Origin: Legionella tucsonensis
Lineage (GTDB): Bacteria > Pseudomonadota > Gammaproteobacteria > Legionellales > Legionellaceae
DNA: 64,000 nucleotides
Direction of reading: 5' to 3'
Assembly: GCF_001468035.1 (NCBI RefSeq)
Contig: NZ_LNZA01000001.1
Location: 701,010-765,009 of the forward strand
The notes beneath the pieces were generated by a model that searched no databases, was not told where the DNA came from, and worked only from the letters and a program-made list of their open reading frames with translations. Below are positions 1 through 10,004 of the stretch, one piece after another. Within the stretch, counting starts at the first letter, position 1. Every line of letters starts with the position of its first letter. The translations under genes were made by a program, and so were the position numbers.

Positions 1-1
1 A

Positions 2-448
2 GATCCTATTTACTTCATTGCTTTTGGGTTTGGTAGCGGTTTAATGTCTACTGCTCCAGGCACCTGGGGGACATTAGCTGCAATACCTCTCTATTTGCTG
101 CTTATGGGAACCAATTGGGCAGTTTATCTTTTTTTTACGCTGCTCGCATTTATTTTGGGGGTTTGGGTTTGTGAGAAAGTTTCTCAAGATTTGGGCGTAC
201 ATGATTATAAAGGAATTGTTTGGGATGAGGTTGTAGGTTATTTATTAACTATGTTTTTGGCACCGAAAGGAGCGATCTGGATGCTCTGGGGATTTATTTT
301 GTTTCGAATTTTTGATATTTGGAAACCCCAACCCATAGATTATATTGATCAAAAAGTACGCGGCGGGTTTGGGATTATGTTGGATGACGTATTAGCTGCT
401 GTGCCTTCTTGGTTAATAATGCAATTTTTAGCATGGAGTTTTACGTAA
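2..448 (+). CDS. pgpA: Phosphatidylglycerophosphatase A, 5' end outside window
   Basis: Inner-membrane enzyme that removes phosphate from phosphatidylglycerophosphate in phosphatidylglycerol synthesis. The reading frame is open from base 2 and starts inside the family's conserved N-terminal motif (AFGFGSG followed by STAPGTWGT), so the first Met codon at 44 is internal and the true start lies upstream of the window. The conserved acidic block IVWDEVVGY and several hydrophobic segments are present. About 148 residues are visible against roughly 170 in known PgpA proteins, so only some 20 are missing. The stop is directly followed by the next start codon, which suggests one transcript. Confidence 0.93.
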   Translation, partial: DPIYFIAFGFGSGLMSTAPGTWGTLAAIPLYLLLMGTNWAVYLFFTLLAFILGVWVCEKVSQDLGVHDYKGIVWDEVVGYLLTMFLAPKGAIWMLWGFILFRIFDIWKPQPIDYIDQKVRGGFGIMLDDVLAAVPSWLIMQFLAWSFT

Positions 449-1522
449 ATGAATGAGAACCATAAAGAGCTCATTAGTATGGGTTTGACTGTTGGAATTG
501 TAGTTCTTAGTTTATTTATTATTCATCGTTTTATTCCATCATTGATCTGGGCTTCCATAATTGCTATTGCTACTTACCCCTTATATAAAAAATGGCATTA
601 TCTTTTTAGGAATAAAAATAATTTATCTGCTTTACTCTTTACAACATTAATTGGTTTATTGTTTCTGCTTCCATTAAGCTGGTTATTGGGTTTGCTGATT
701 AAGGAGTTACAGATATTTATTAATTTCTTGCAAGATCTAAATCAACAAGGTGGAGCGGCCCCCAAATTCTTAAAAGACTTTCCATTTATGGGGAGTGATT
801 TGATTACATATTGGGATGATCATATTGGTAAGCCTGGTATGATCAAAAGCTTACTGTCTAATGTTCACTTATCGTTAACGCCTACGAGTTATTATGTAAA
901 ACAAATAGGCTCCAATTTAGCGCATCGAAGTGTTCAATTAGGCTTTACCCTATTGAGCTTGTTTTTCTTATATCGTGATGGCGATCGATTAATATTGCAG
1001 ATTTATCAAGTAGGGGAATCTTGTTTGGGGAAAAGGTGGTTCCGTTATGCAGACAGACTCCCCAGAGCATTGAGAGCCACAGTAAATGGAACAATTGTGG
1101 TTGGGTTAGGTGTGGGTGTCTTAATGGGAGTTTGTTATGGCATGGTTGATTTTCCAGCGCCTACTCTTGTTGGATTTATCACTGCACTTGCAGCAATGAT
1201 TCCATTCGTTGTGCCTATAGTTTTTATTACGGTAGCGATTATTCTGGTTTCATTTGGTAGTATGATCGGCGCAATTATTGTTCTGGTTTGGGGAACTTTA
1301 GTGATGTTTGTGGCAGATCATTTTGTCAAACCTGTGTTAATTGGTGGCGCAATAGAGTTGCCTTTTTTAGCTGTGCTATTTGGAATTCTTGGAGGAGTAG
1401 AAACTTTAGGTCTGCTTGGTTTGTTTGTAGGGCCTTTAATTATGGTTTTATTTGTGACTTTGTGGCAAGAACCGCAAATATTAGTTTCCGCACAAATCCA
1501 TCAACCTGCAGACAAAAAATAA
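449..1522 (+). CDS. PerM/AI-2E transporter family membrane protein
   Basis: A 357-residue polytopic inner-membrane protein of the AI-2E/PerM exporter family. Hydrophobic segments lie at about residues 12-35 and 55-85, then after a soluble loop (about 85-150), around 158-175, and as a dense set from 210 to 340. The late segment with PFVVPIVF and the block DHFVKPVLIGG followed by LPFLAVLFGILGG are typical of the family. The start codon abuts the pgpA stop (449 after 448), so translation is probably coupled. The substrate cannot be told from sequence; family members have been linked to autoinducer-2, other small molecules or ion antiport. Confidence 0.88.
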   Translation: MNENHKELISMGLTVGIVVLSLFIIHRFIPSLIWASIIAIATYPLYKKWHYLFRNKNNLSALLFTTLIGLLFLLPLSWLLGLLIKELQIFINFLQDLNQQGGAAPKFLKDFPFMGSDLITYWDDHIGKPGMIKSLLSNVHLSLTPTSYYVKQIGSNLAHRSVQLGFTLLSLFFLYRDGDRLILQIYQVGESCLGKRWFRYADRLPRALRATVNGTIVVGLGVGVLMGVCYGMVDFPAPTLVGFITALAAMIPFVVPIVFITVAIILVSFGSMIGAIIVLVWGTLVMFVADHFVKPVLIGGAIELPFLAVLFGILGGVETLGLLGLFVGPLIMVLFVTLWQEPQILVSAQIHQPADKK

Positions 1523-1573
1523 GGGCTGGATAAAATAATCCAACCCAGATTTTCTTTAGGTGTTATGACTCAA

Positions 1574-2215
1574 TTACTTATAATCACAGGTATTAAAACG
1601 ATAAATAACCCCCGCACTGCCCATTTGCGCTTGTAATGTTCTCCCAAAATTACCAGAACTTGCTGTTGCTAAATAACGATAAGCAGCATTTAATGCCCAG
1701 TTTTCTGCAAAATTAAAAGTGAGCCCGGCAGTTCCTTGATAGGCAAAAGCACTTTGCTTTTCGTTAAAAAGGGTTACGCCAAAGGGACCTGTACTGTTTA
1801 AAGAAGTTTGAATATAAGCATATCCAATACCTACCCCTAGGAAGGGGGAAATTGTGGGTAGGATAACGTCAGGAAAATCATAATAAAAGTTAGCCATACC
1901 TATATTGGCATTGGTGTTACCTGATACCCCGATTTGATCGATGAAATTAACTTGAAAGTTTTGGGTATTGGCACGTAAGTAGGTGTATTCCAATTCATAG
2001 CGAATAGGGTTGCTTTGATAGCCTAAACGCAATCCAGCATTAAAACCGCTTTCGTAATCAACGTTATCAAACTGAAATCCCAAAATGTTTTTAGATACAT
2101 TTCCATTTAAATGAGTATATCCACCAAATGCGCCGGAATACCATCCATTGACTGGAGTTGCTGCTGCAGCGATACTGCTTGCTAATAATGTAACTGAAAA
2201 AAATGCAAATTTCAT
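1574..2215 (-). CDS. Outer-membrane beta-barrel protein (Opa/OmpA-like porin fold)
   Basis: A 213-residue protein with a signal peptide (MKFAFFSVTLLASSIAAAA, cut near residue 20) and alternating amphipathic strands rich in Tyr, Phe, Gly and Asn. This is the pattern of small eight-stranded barrels such as the Legionella opacity-like proteins. A strong ribosome site (AAAGGGA) precedes the ATG. The last strand (GVIYRFN) is followed by a short CDYK tail rather than ending on the usual terminal aromatic residue. It converges on the permease gene upstream. Function beyond an outer-membrane location is unknown. Confidence 0.75.
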   Translation of the reverse strand: MKFAFFSVTLLASSIAAAATPVNGWYSGAFGGYTHLNGNVSKNILGFQFDNVDYESGFNAGLRLGYQSNPIRYELEYTYLRANTQNFQVNFIDQIGVSGNTNANIGMANFYYDFPDVILPTISPFLGVGIGYAYIQTSLNSTGPFGVTLFNEKQSAFAYQGTAGLTFNFAENWALNAAYRYLATASSGNFGRTLQAQMGSAGVIYRFNTCDYK

Positions 2216-2801
2216 AACATCCCTTTGTTATTATTTTTATCGAATCATGTTAACGTGTTGCTTCAAATTTGCAAGTACCAGAAGCTCATATTTTAGAAAA
2301 GAGAAGCGCATATGTCATTATTAATCATCAAAAGATGTTGTTGCTTCATAGGATAAGATGCTTTTTAGCCCTGGGCACTCATTGGCATCAATAGAAACGA
2401 TGGGGGCTGGTATGGACTCAAAAACTCAATTGATACATTTTTATGGCAGAATTTAAAACACAGTCTATACTTCCAATGGGTATCTGTTGCATAAAATACT
2501 TTATGTAGGATGCTGCGGTAAGTATGGTCAATCGAGATAATGCGGCTGTGGCAAGTTCTTTGTTAATGCATAAGTTTTAAAAACCTAAAATAAGTCCAAT
2601 TTTTTGTCTTTGAAAAGTAAGTCTAGACCTTCAGTTAATGGAATAATGTTTGGGGAAAGATAATTATTATAACCTCGCATGATGTAGAAAAATTAACATG
2701 ATTATACGCATGCGATCAATTTAACATAATAATTTTCTACTTGTATGAAATTAATATTAATGTAAAGATAAATTTTGCATCATGAAAGGGAGTTTTAAAA
2801 A
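2216..2801. other. Intergenic region, 586 bp, no gene seen
   Basis: Divergent intergenic region between the barrel protein and the 481-residue orphan. No open frame with coding character was found. It must hold promoters for both flanking genes, but I see no clear regulatory motif. Confidence 0.5.
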
Positions 2802-4247
2802 ATGCCAAAAAAAAAACCATTAAAAATATCTAAAGAATTTGTTGAGCAGGTAGTGGCTATAATTGCAAACGAGTCAGAGGAAGGACGCAAAAGAATAGTC
2901 GCTATTGCTCGAAGAGCAGAAAAAAAATATGAGCAACCCGTAAAATCATGGATAACAGGTTGGGTTTACCAATACACCAGAACTCGTGGTGAAAAAATAG
3001 GACAATCAATTAATGTGATGGAAGGTTTTCCTGATGCTTATACTCGTTTGCAAGAATTAAAGCTCATGATTAGTGATGGTGCGTGGAATGTAAAAAGCTC
3101 CTATAATTATTACCTCTTCCTTGAATTAATCGATGCAGTCCCTGATTACCAGCCTTTGGAAGATCATCTTATGCCTAACTTTATCATGGATCTTAAAGAT
3201 GAAGTATTGATAGAGATTAATAACTTTATGTCTCAATATAAGGCTACATTAGAAGATAAAAAAGTACGAGAAATTGAGCGTCAAGCAACTCGCCAAAGCG
3301 CACGCCAATTAACTGAAAATGTGATGGTTTTTAATAATCTGACTGCCGCGAAACAATGTCAATCCACTCAATTAGATAAAATTGTTTTTTCTGTAAATTA
3401 TAAAAATGATCAATGGCATATTTCTTGGATCGATGCAACGGGTGAGGTTTATCCCCTTACTCCGGGCGACGAGTTAGCACATAGGTTGGCGTCATTAGAA
3501 GACCAAGATGTGGAAAAATTAAATACAGTGCATTTAAGACAGATTAAACGAGAGTGTCTCAAAGCAAGAGAACAATATCTCGCTAAAGTTCAATTGGTTA
3601 TCAATCCAGAAAACTCTAAAACTCATAGTGCTTTGACTAATGATGACCTTATAGCTCATGGTATGACATCAACTTTTGTTTTACGACATACAGAGAGTGA
3701 ATCAAGTCTTTGCTGGATAAATAGCATCGGCGTTCCGCATAACATTACTTTAATGGATCATGCAAAACTGAATTCCTGGCTGACTGATCATAAAACTCCC
3801 ATTCTTGAAGGAGATGTTTTGCAATTAAAAGCTTATTTACTGCAATTAAATACTGCTCAATCAATTACTTCATCGAAACTGCATGAAATGAATAACAAGT
3901 TATCGCATGTGTTTCAAGCAAATAGCATGTTATCTCAATCGTTAGAAAAGAGAAGTGATACTGGACAGTTGGTAGTTGATAAAACTAAAGAGTCTACAGG
4001 CAGAATAGACCTAAAACAATTTGCCTTGATAAAAAAACATATGAAGGCTCGTTTAGAGAAAATAGCCACTGATAAACCTACTCCATCTAAAGTAGAAGTC
4101 GTTGAAGAACCCAAAAAAGAAGTCCCTAAAAAGTTAGATAAAAGTAGGCATGTGGCGCTTTCACAATTACCTACTTTTTGGCAACAACGCAAAGACGCTC
4201 AGGAAGAAGCAGAATTACGTGAAACTAAATCTTTAGGTAATTGTTAA
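2802..4247 (+). CDS. Unrecognised 481-residue protein, candidate Dot/Icm substrate
   Basis: I do not recognise this family. The ATG has a good ribosome site (AAGGGAG). The N-terminus is basic and helical. Residues about 193-254 and 290-346 look like two diverged copies of one unit: a beta pattern with a central tryptophan (ISWID / LCWINS), then a helix preceding L-x-Q-I/L-K (LRQIK / VLQLK). A long helical stretch follows (350-425), then a Lys/Glu/Pro-rich linker and a tail containing AQEEAELRE. An acidic Glu-rich block near the C-terminus is typical of Dot/Icm translocation signals. No membrane segment or signal peptide is present. Effector status is inference only. Confidence 0.75.
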   Translation: MPKKKPLKISKEFVEQVVAIIANESEEGRKRIVAIARRAEKKYEQPVKSWITGWVYQYTRTRGEKIGQSINVMEGFPDAYTRLQELKLMISDGAWNVKSSYNYYLFLELIDAVPDYQPLEDHLMPNFIMDLKDEVLIEINNFMSQYKATLEDKKVREIERQATRQSARQLTENVMVFNNLTAAKQCQSTQLDKIVFSVNYKNDQWHISWIDATGEVYPLTPGDELAHRLASLEDQDVEKLNTVHLRQIKRECLKAREQYLAKVQLVINPENSKTHSALTNDDLIAHGMTSTFVLRHTESESSLCWINSIGVPHNITLMDHAKLNSWLTDHKTPILEGDVLQLKAYLLQLNTAQSITSSKLHEMNNKLSHVFQANSMLSQSLEKRSDTGQLVVDKTKESTGRIDLKQFALIKKHMKARLEKIATDKPTPSKVEVVEEPKKEVPKKLDKSRHVALSQLPTFWQQRKDAQEEAELRETKSLGNC

Positions 4248-4317
4248 TATCTTAGCCCACGGTGACAAGTTACTTTTCTCCATATCCTGCAGATGATTCA
4301 CAAGGGTATGGAAAAGA

Positions 4318-5925
4318 TTACGTTCCTAAAAAACCATTGGTAATTGGGTAACGCCAGTCTTTCCCAAAAGCGGTTGGACTTATTTTAATTCCTGGTGCGG
4401 ATTGGCGTCGTTTGTATTCATTGCGTCTAATTAATTGAATTACTTTAGTTACGGTTTCTGCGGCAAAGCCTTGCTGAATTATTTCTTCGGGAGTTAAGTT
4501 TTTTTCCATATAGGAAATAATGATTGCATCTAACGTTGTATAGTCAGGCAAACTGTCCTGATCGGTCTGATGGGGTCTTAGTTCAGCTGATGGAGCGCGG
4601 ATTAGAACACGTTCTGGAATGACTTCAGAAAGACTATTACGGTAACGTGCAAGAGTATAAACTTGAGTTTTAAGTACGTCTTTTAATACAGCAAATCCCC
4701 CTGCCATGTCTCCATATAACGTAGCATAGCCTACGGCAGATTCACTTTTATTCGAAGTGGTAAGTACCATTTTTCCAGTTTTGTTAGATAATGCCATAAG
4801 CAACACGCCGCGAATTCGTGCTTGAATATTTTCTTCAGTTATATCAGGAGTTCGCACTGTAAATACAGGTTCAAGAGTGGTCATCAGGGCATTAAAAGCG
4901 GGTTCAATCGATAGTGTGGAATGTGTTATATTTAATTTTTCTATTTGCGTTAAAGCATCTTCGTTACTCATTTGCGCAGTATAACGTGAAGGCATAAGCA
5001 CTGCATGAACTCGATCTGCTCCTAAAGCATCTACTGCTATAGCTAAAGTTAATGCGGAGTCAATTCCTCCCGAAAGCCCTATCAGAACCCCAGGAAAATG
5101 ATTTTTATTTACATAATCTCGAGTACCGCAAATTAATGCTTCATAGATTAATGGCTCAAACTCAAGAAGGGGAGATAATACGCCTTCGACATGATTTGCT
5201 TGGAGCGTTACAGTACGTAAATCTTCTTTAAATGCAGGGGATCGCACACAAACCCTTCCTTGTGAATCAATTGCTAACGATTGGCCATCAAATAATAGTT
5301 CATCCTGGCCTCCAATTTGATTTACATAGATTATTGATATGCCGCGTTTTGCGTAAGATTTTAAGAGGTCTTCTCGTTTTTGATATTTACTGTAATCAAA
5401 TGGAGATGCATTTAAAACGAGTAAGACAGAAACTCCTTTCTCAATTAAATCTTCTGCAGGTCCTGGATACCATAAATCTTCACAGATAATCACGCCTATT
5501 TTGTAATGATTTACATCCAAAATACATGGATTTTTTTCTCCAGGGGTAAAATAACGTGCTTCATCAAAAATTTGATAGTTTGGTAAATTTTGCTTGTGAT
5601 ATTCTGCAACTCTTTGTCCCTTATAGAAAATACTCACGCTATTATACAGCCGTTGTTCTGTTCTGCTTGGGTGTCCTACAAGAACATAACAATCTTTTGT
5701 TACGGCCTGAATCTGTTTTAAATGTTCGGTAACTGCTTGTTGAAATTCCTTGCGAAAGAGCAAATCTTCAGGAGGATAACCTGTTAAAGCCAATTCGGGA
5801 AAGAGTATTACATTGTGATCAGCTTGTTTGTTTTTAATAACTTCTATGATTTGATCCCTATTGGATGCCAAAGCACCTACTGTGGGATTGATTTGTGCCA
5901 TAAGTACAGTAAGCTTGTTCTGCAT
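4318..5925 (-). CDS. nadE: Glutamine-dependent NAD+ synthetase
   Basis: Converts nicotinate adenine dinucleotide to NAD+ using ATP and glutamine; cytosolic. The N-terminal nitrilase domain shows the Glu-Lys-Cys triad (E44 in FPELALTGYPPEDLL, K111, C148 in VIICEDLWY). The C-terminal synthetase domain has the ATP-pyrophosphatase loop SGGIDS at 285-290. The 535-residue length fits the two-domain bacterial form. I place the start at the ATG at 5925; the frame stays open to a TTG at 5949, but the extra eight residues are not family-like. It converges on the preceding gene and diverges from the helicase. Confidence 0.95.
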   Translation of the reverse strand: MQNKLTVLMAQINPTVGALASNRDQIIEVIKNKQADHNVILFPELALTGYPPEDLLFRKEFQQAVTEHLKQIQAVTKDCYVLVGHPSRTEQRLYNSVSIFYKGQRVAEYHKQNLPNYQIFDEARYFTPGEKNPCILDVNHYKIGVIICEDLWYPGPAEDLIEKGVSVLLVLNASPFDYSKYQKREDLLKSYAKRGISIIYVNQIGGQDELLFDGQSLAIDSQGRVCVRSPAFKEDLRTVTLQANHVEGVLSPLLEFEPLIYEALICGTRDYVNKNHFPGVLIGLSGGIDSALTLAIAVDALGADRVHAVLMPSRYTAQMSNEDALTQIEKLNITHSTLSIEPAFNALMTTLEPVFTVRTPDITEENIQARIRGVLLMALSNKTGKMVLTTSNKSESAVGYATLYGDMAGGFAVLKDVLKTQVYTLARYRNSLSEVIPERVLIRAPSAELRPHQTDQDSLPDYTTLDAIIISYMEKNLTPEEIIQQGFAAETVTKVIQLIRRNEYKRRQSAPGIKISPTAFGKDWRYPITNGFLGT

Positions 5926-6052
5926 GATATATACTCTAAAAGACCCCAAAGAGCGATAAACTAATATAAAGTACCTTTAATTTAAAGATAAAAATGTTAA
6001 TTAATTTAAAAATTGACTAAAATAGATCCTTTGTCCAGTAAAAAACACGTTT

Positions 6053-9000
6053 ATGTTAAATGAAGCACTCTCAAAAATGCCAGAGGTCTTTGAGGCCAAA
6101 ATATTATTGCGGGGTCAAGAATATTTTGAAAATGGACATGTACTCAATATCCGTTTTAGTGACGGTCTATTAAAAGGTCGAGTTAAGGGAAGCTCAAGTC
6201 AAATTTATGATGTACATATGGATTTGAAGGTCTGGCCCAAAAAACTAGCGCATTGCACTTGTAATTATCAATATAATTGCAAACATGCCGCCGCATGTCT
6301 ATTGGCCCTGCGTGATAGAGAAAAAGTAAGATCCCAATCTTTTGCGGGTAATAAGTTAGATAAAAGGCTTGATAGCTGGTTGAAAAATTTGCGTGCTCAA
6401 GAAGCTGCGATTGTGAAAGCGCCCGATGTGACACATCATTTAGTTTATCTCATAGAACTAAAACTTGATGGCCATGAGCACCGGGTCGCGATTAAGTTAG
6501 CTTTAGCTAAGCTATTAAAACGTGGTGGCTATGGAAAAATGCTCCCATTTAATAGTCTCTCTGTTTCCAAAAAGCAGCATTTTATTGGCGATGATAATGA
6601 TTTGGTAGCACTCCTTCTGTTTAAATGTGGTGTTTCAGGTTGGTTTGATACATTAACCATTCGCAATAGTGAATTATTAGAACGAATTATCGCAACTGGA
6701 AGAGCTTTTTTTATACAAAACCAGGAGGAGCCAATTCATTTGGGGCAGACTATTCAAGGTACCTGTGAATGGATGTTATCTCATAACGGTAATCAAAATT
6801 TATTGTTAATGCATGAAGGAAGTGTACTTGAACCTTTGTTGTTGGACCAAAGTTGGTATTTTAATCGCTCCGAAGACAAAATGGGACGTTTAGTTACTCC
6901 ATATCCAATAAAACAATTGAGTTATTTGTTGGACGCACCTCCAATTCCAATAGAACAGGCCGAATTACTAGCAAACAAAATGGCTAAAACATGTCCTGAA
7001 TTTCCTGTGCCACTGGTTTTTGCAAAGCGAGAAGTTCGACAAGTAACGCCAGTACCTGTGCTTATTCTAGATGCCATTAATGGATTTGAGAATGAAACTT
7101 CCTTGCTTTACGATACTGAAGAAGAACTGCATGCTTTATTTACGGCGCGTATTCTTTTTGATTATGCAGGTTTAATGATAGCAGGTTCTGAAAAATGTAA
7201 CACCGTTGTGTGTCAGCAGGAAGAACTTTTAATTGAATACAGACGGCATAGGGATTTTGAGCAATCAAAATGGGATGAAGTGCAGGAAATACTTGAGTTA
7301 AGAACGGCTAGAGCCTGGGAAAATGAGCATTGGGGAAATGTTGAACAGCCTGATTTTATTTTGCAGAATATTAATGTCTTGGCTGATTTGGAGTTTGTTT
7401 ACAGTCAATTGGTGCCCGAGTTAAAAAGTCGCGGCTGGCGAGTCGAATGCATTAGCCCATTGTATCAGGAAGTGATTCGTGCTGATGATGTAGAGTGGTA
7501 TTCAGACCTATATGAAAATACAACAGATTTTTTTTCATATCAATTGGGAATCTTAGTTGAGGGTAAACCAGTCAGTATTGTACCCTTGGTTGCAGATTTA
7601 ATTCATCGTTACAGCGGTAATGATTTGGATAATCTTCCTGATACACAATTAGTCAAGCTGCCTTTGCATGATGGACGTGCGTTGCAGCTAGAAATGGGAC
7701 GAATTAAACCCTTGGTTCGTCTGTTACTTCAATTTGGCTTGCGCCATATAGATGAAAATCAACACGTACAAATTAACAAATATCAACTTATTTTAATGCG
7801 TGAAGCTGAATTAGCTATTGCGGCAACCAAAGCACGTTGGCAAGGCGCTGAAATTTTAAGAGATCAAATAAGACAATTGTCTCAATTAACCCATATTCCT
7901 GAAATACAGCCACCCGCTGGTTTGCATGCTCAGCTGAGGGATTATCAACGCTATGGTTTAAATTGGTTGCAATTTTTGCGGACCAGCCATTTCAGTGGCA
8001 TTCTTGCTGACGATATGGGGTTGGGTAAAACAGTACAAACATTAGCTCATTTGCAATATGAAAAAGAACAAGGTCGGATTAAAACAGCAACCTTAATTGT
8101 TGCGCCAACAAGTCTTGTAGGGAACTGGGAGGCCGAAGCAAAACGTTTTACTCCATCATTAAAGGTTTTAATTTATCATGGTTCCGAACGTCATCAGGAT
8201 AATTTTGATGACTTTGATATCGTTGTTTCTACTTATGGGTTAATCCATCGAGATAAAGAGAAGTTTGTAACTTATTCTTTTTATTATCTGATTTTGGATG
8301 AAGCGCAATTTATTAAAAATACACGTACGAAAACGACGCAAATTATTCAGCAATTACGTGCTAGCCATCGTTTATGCCTGACAGGCACGCCTTTGGAAAA
8401 TCATTTAGGTGAATTATGGTCTTTGTTTCATTTTCTGATGCCTGGTTTATTAGGTGATGCGAAGCAATTTAGGCTCTGGTTTCGGACTCCTATAGAGAAA
8501 TATGCCGATTTGAATCGACGAGAGGTGCTGACAAAGAGAGTGCAGCCTTTTATATTGAGAAGAACAAAAAATCAGGTAGCTCGTGAATTACCTCCTAAAA
8601 CAGAAATGACGCGCACCATAGAAATTATTGGCGCCCAGCGTGATCTATATGAAGCAATTCGTATGAGTATGGAGAAAAAAGTTCGTGATGCGATTGCAAA
8701 ACAGGGACTGGGAAAAAGTCATATCCTTTTACTGGATGCACTACTGAAGTTACGACAGGTTTGTTGCGATCCTAGATTATTGTCTTTGCCTGAAGCAGCG
8801 ATTGCACATGGTACTTCAGCAAAACTTGAGGCATTAATGGATCTGTTGGATAATTTGGTAGGTGAGGGAAGGAGGGTTTTGGTTTTCTCACAATTTACTT
8901 CCATGCTGCAATTGATCGAAGAAGAATTGCATACAAGAAGATATGATTACTTGAAGTTAACTGGCCAAACAGTGCATCGGCAAGCAATGGTAGAAAAATT

Positions 9001-9325
9001 TCAGGAAGGAAAAATTCCAATTTTTCTTATCAGCCTGAAAGCAGGAGGCACGGGACTTAATTTAACACGTGCTGACACGGTAATTCATTATGATCCCTGG
9101 TGGAATCCTGCAGTAGAGGATCAAGCTACCGATCGTACTCATCGAATAGGTCAGGAAAATCCTGTGTTTGTCTATAAGCTAATTACTTCGGGTACTGTAG
9201 AAGAAGCTATTTTAGGGATGCAAGAGAAAAAAAGACAATTAGTTGAAGGCGTATTATCTGCGGATCAGGCCAAAGCAATGGCTTTAAGTGAAGAAGATGT
9301 AGAACGTTTTTTTATGCCGTTATAG
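6053..9325 (+). CDS. SNF2/RapA-family helicase with N-terminal SWIM zinc finger
   Basis: A 1090-residue Swi2/Snf2 ATPase. The N-terminus has a SWIM-type zinc site (C68, C70, C76, H78). A long middle region leads to the ATPase core: Walker A in ADDMGLGKT near residue 655, the Walker B form LDEAQ near 747, TGTPLEN (motif III), and the C-terminal helicase lobe with LISLKAGGTGLNL and the arginine-finger block DQATDRTHRIGQ. This is the architecture of bacterial SNF2 proteins that remodel nucleic-acid-protein complexes; the specific substrate is unknown. It is divergently transcribed from nadE. Confidence 0.93.
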   Translation: MLNEALSKMPEVFEAKILLRGQEYFENGHVLNIRFSDGLLKGRVKGSSSQIYDVHMDLKVWPKKLAHCTCNYQYNCKHAAACLLALRDREKVRSQSFAGNKLDKRLDSWLKNLRAQEAAIVKAPDVTHHLVYLIELKLDGHEHRVAIKLALAKLLKRGGYGKMLPFNSLSVSKKQHFIGDDNDLVALLLFKCGVSGWFDTLTIRNSELLERIIATGRAFFIQNQEEPIHLGQTIQGTCEWMLSHNGNQNLLLMHEGSVLEPLLLDQSWYFNRSEDKMGRLVTPYPIKQLSYLLDAPPIPIEQAELLANKMAKTCPEFPVPLVFAKREVRQVTPVPVLILDAINGFENETSLLYDTEEELHALFTARILFDYAGLMIAGSEKCNTVVCQQEELLIEYRRHRDFEQSKWDEVQEILELRTARAWENEHWGNVEQPDFILQNINVLADLEFVYSQLVPELKSRGWRVECISPLYQEVIRADDVEWYSDLYENTTDFFSYQLGILVEGKPVSIVPLVADLIHRYSGNDLDNLPDTQLVKLPLHDGRALQLEMGRIKPLVRLLLQFGLRHIDENQHVQINKYQLILMREAELAIAATKARWQGAEILRDQIRQLSQLTHIPEIQPPAGLHAQLRDYQRYGLNWLQFLRTSHFSGILADDMGLGKTVQTLAHLQYEKEQGRIKTATLIVAPTSLVGNWEAEAKRFTPSLKVLIYHGSERHQDNFDDFDIVVSTYGLIHRDKEKFVTYSFYYLILDEAQFIKNTRTKTTQIIQQLRASHRLCLTGTPLENHLGELWSLFHFLMPGLLGDAKQFRLWFRTPIEKYADLNRREVLTKRVQPFILRRTKNQVARELPPKTEMTRTIEIIGAQRDLYEAIRMSMEKKVRDAIAKQGLGKSHILLLDALLKLRQVCCDPRLLSLPEAAIAHGTSAKLEALMDLLDNLVGEGRRVLVFSQFTSMLQLIEEELHTRRYDYLKLTGQTVHRQAMVEKFQEGKIPIFLISLKAGGTGLNLTRADTVIHYDPWWNPAVEDQATDRTHRIGQENPVFVYKLITSGTVEEAILGMQEKKRQLVEGVLSADQAKAMALSEEDVERFFMPL

Positions 9326-9464
9326 CCCTGACGCAGCCAGCTAAAGGTTGGTCTCAAAGTAGAGTACCTAGTCTGCATTCATTTATAAAAAATTACTTAT
9401 TAAGGCTGGTATAGTATTCAATCATAGAATAAGCTATTAAGTGATTGTAAACATGGAGAAAATT

Positions 9465-9902
9465 ATGAACTTATGGAAGTTGGCTTGTGGTTTTTTTGTT
9501 GCTGTGTTTTGTTTACCTGTAGCACTTGCTGCATCTCAAGCACCGGTAGGTAAGTGGGTCACAATTGATGATAAAACAGGAAAGAAAAGAGCAGTTGTTA
9601 CCATTAGTGAGTCTGGAGGTACTTTAAGTGCAGTTATTAATAAGGTATTTCCACAACCTGGTGACACTGGAATTTGTCAGAATTGTCCTGGTTCGTTTAA
9701 AGGAAAGAAGGTTGAAGGATTGACTTTTTTGTGGGGATTGAAAAATGAAGGTAATAATGAATGGGGCGGCGGCTCCATCTTAGATCCTAAATCAGGGAAG
9801 ATCTATCGTGCAAAAATTACCGTTGAAGGGAATAGGCTCTTAGTCAGAGGATATGTGGGTATTTCTTTATTAGGACGTACTCAAGTTTGGAAAAAGCAAT
9901 AG
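9465..9902 (+). CDS. Secreted DUF2147 family protein
   Basis: A 145-residue exported protein with a signal peptide ending near VALAA, followed by the DUF2147 pattern: GKWVTIDDKTGKKRAVV, a CxxC pair (ICQNCPG), LTFLWGL, and a final GYVGISLLGRTQVWKK. DUF2147 proteins are small periplasmic beta-rich proteins of unknown role. The start at 9465 is chosen because GGAG lies at 9455-9458 with ideal spacing; the frame also contains an ATG at 9453 and a GTG at 9441. A perfect hairpin follows the stop. Confidence 0.85.
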   Translation: MNLWKLACGFFVAVFCLPVALAASQAPVGKWVTIDDKTGKKRAVVTISESGGTLSAVINKVFPQPGDTGICQNCPGSFKGKKVEGLTFLWGLKNEGNNEWGGGSILDPKSGKIYRAKITVEGNRLLVRGYVGISLLGRTQVWKKQ

Positions 9903-9917
9903 CTTATCAACATAATT

Positions 9918-9943
9918 CATCCCGAACAGCTTTGTTCGGGATG
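9918..9943. repeat. Perfect 11-bp stem hairpin after the DUF2147 gene
   Basis: CATCCCGAACA and its exact reverse complement TGTTCGGGATG flank a GCTT loop. No T-run follows, so this is more likely a REP-like palindrome or a 3'-end processing/stability structure than a classical intrinsic terminator. It sits 15 bp after the DUF2147 stop. Confidence 0.7.
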
Positions 9944-10004
9944 ACATCTCTGTAAAAGAGCATTACAATAGACCTCGTTCCAAATTTCTCATTACACCAC
10001 GGCT

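Noticed and set aside
9918-9943. Calling the perfect hairpin a rho-independent terminator
   Set aside because: No T-run follows on either strand, so it is listed as a repeat/hairpin.
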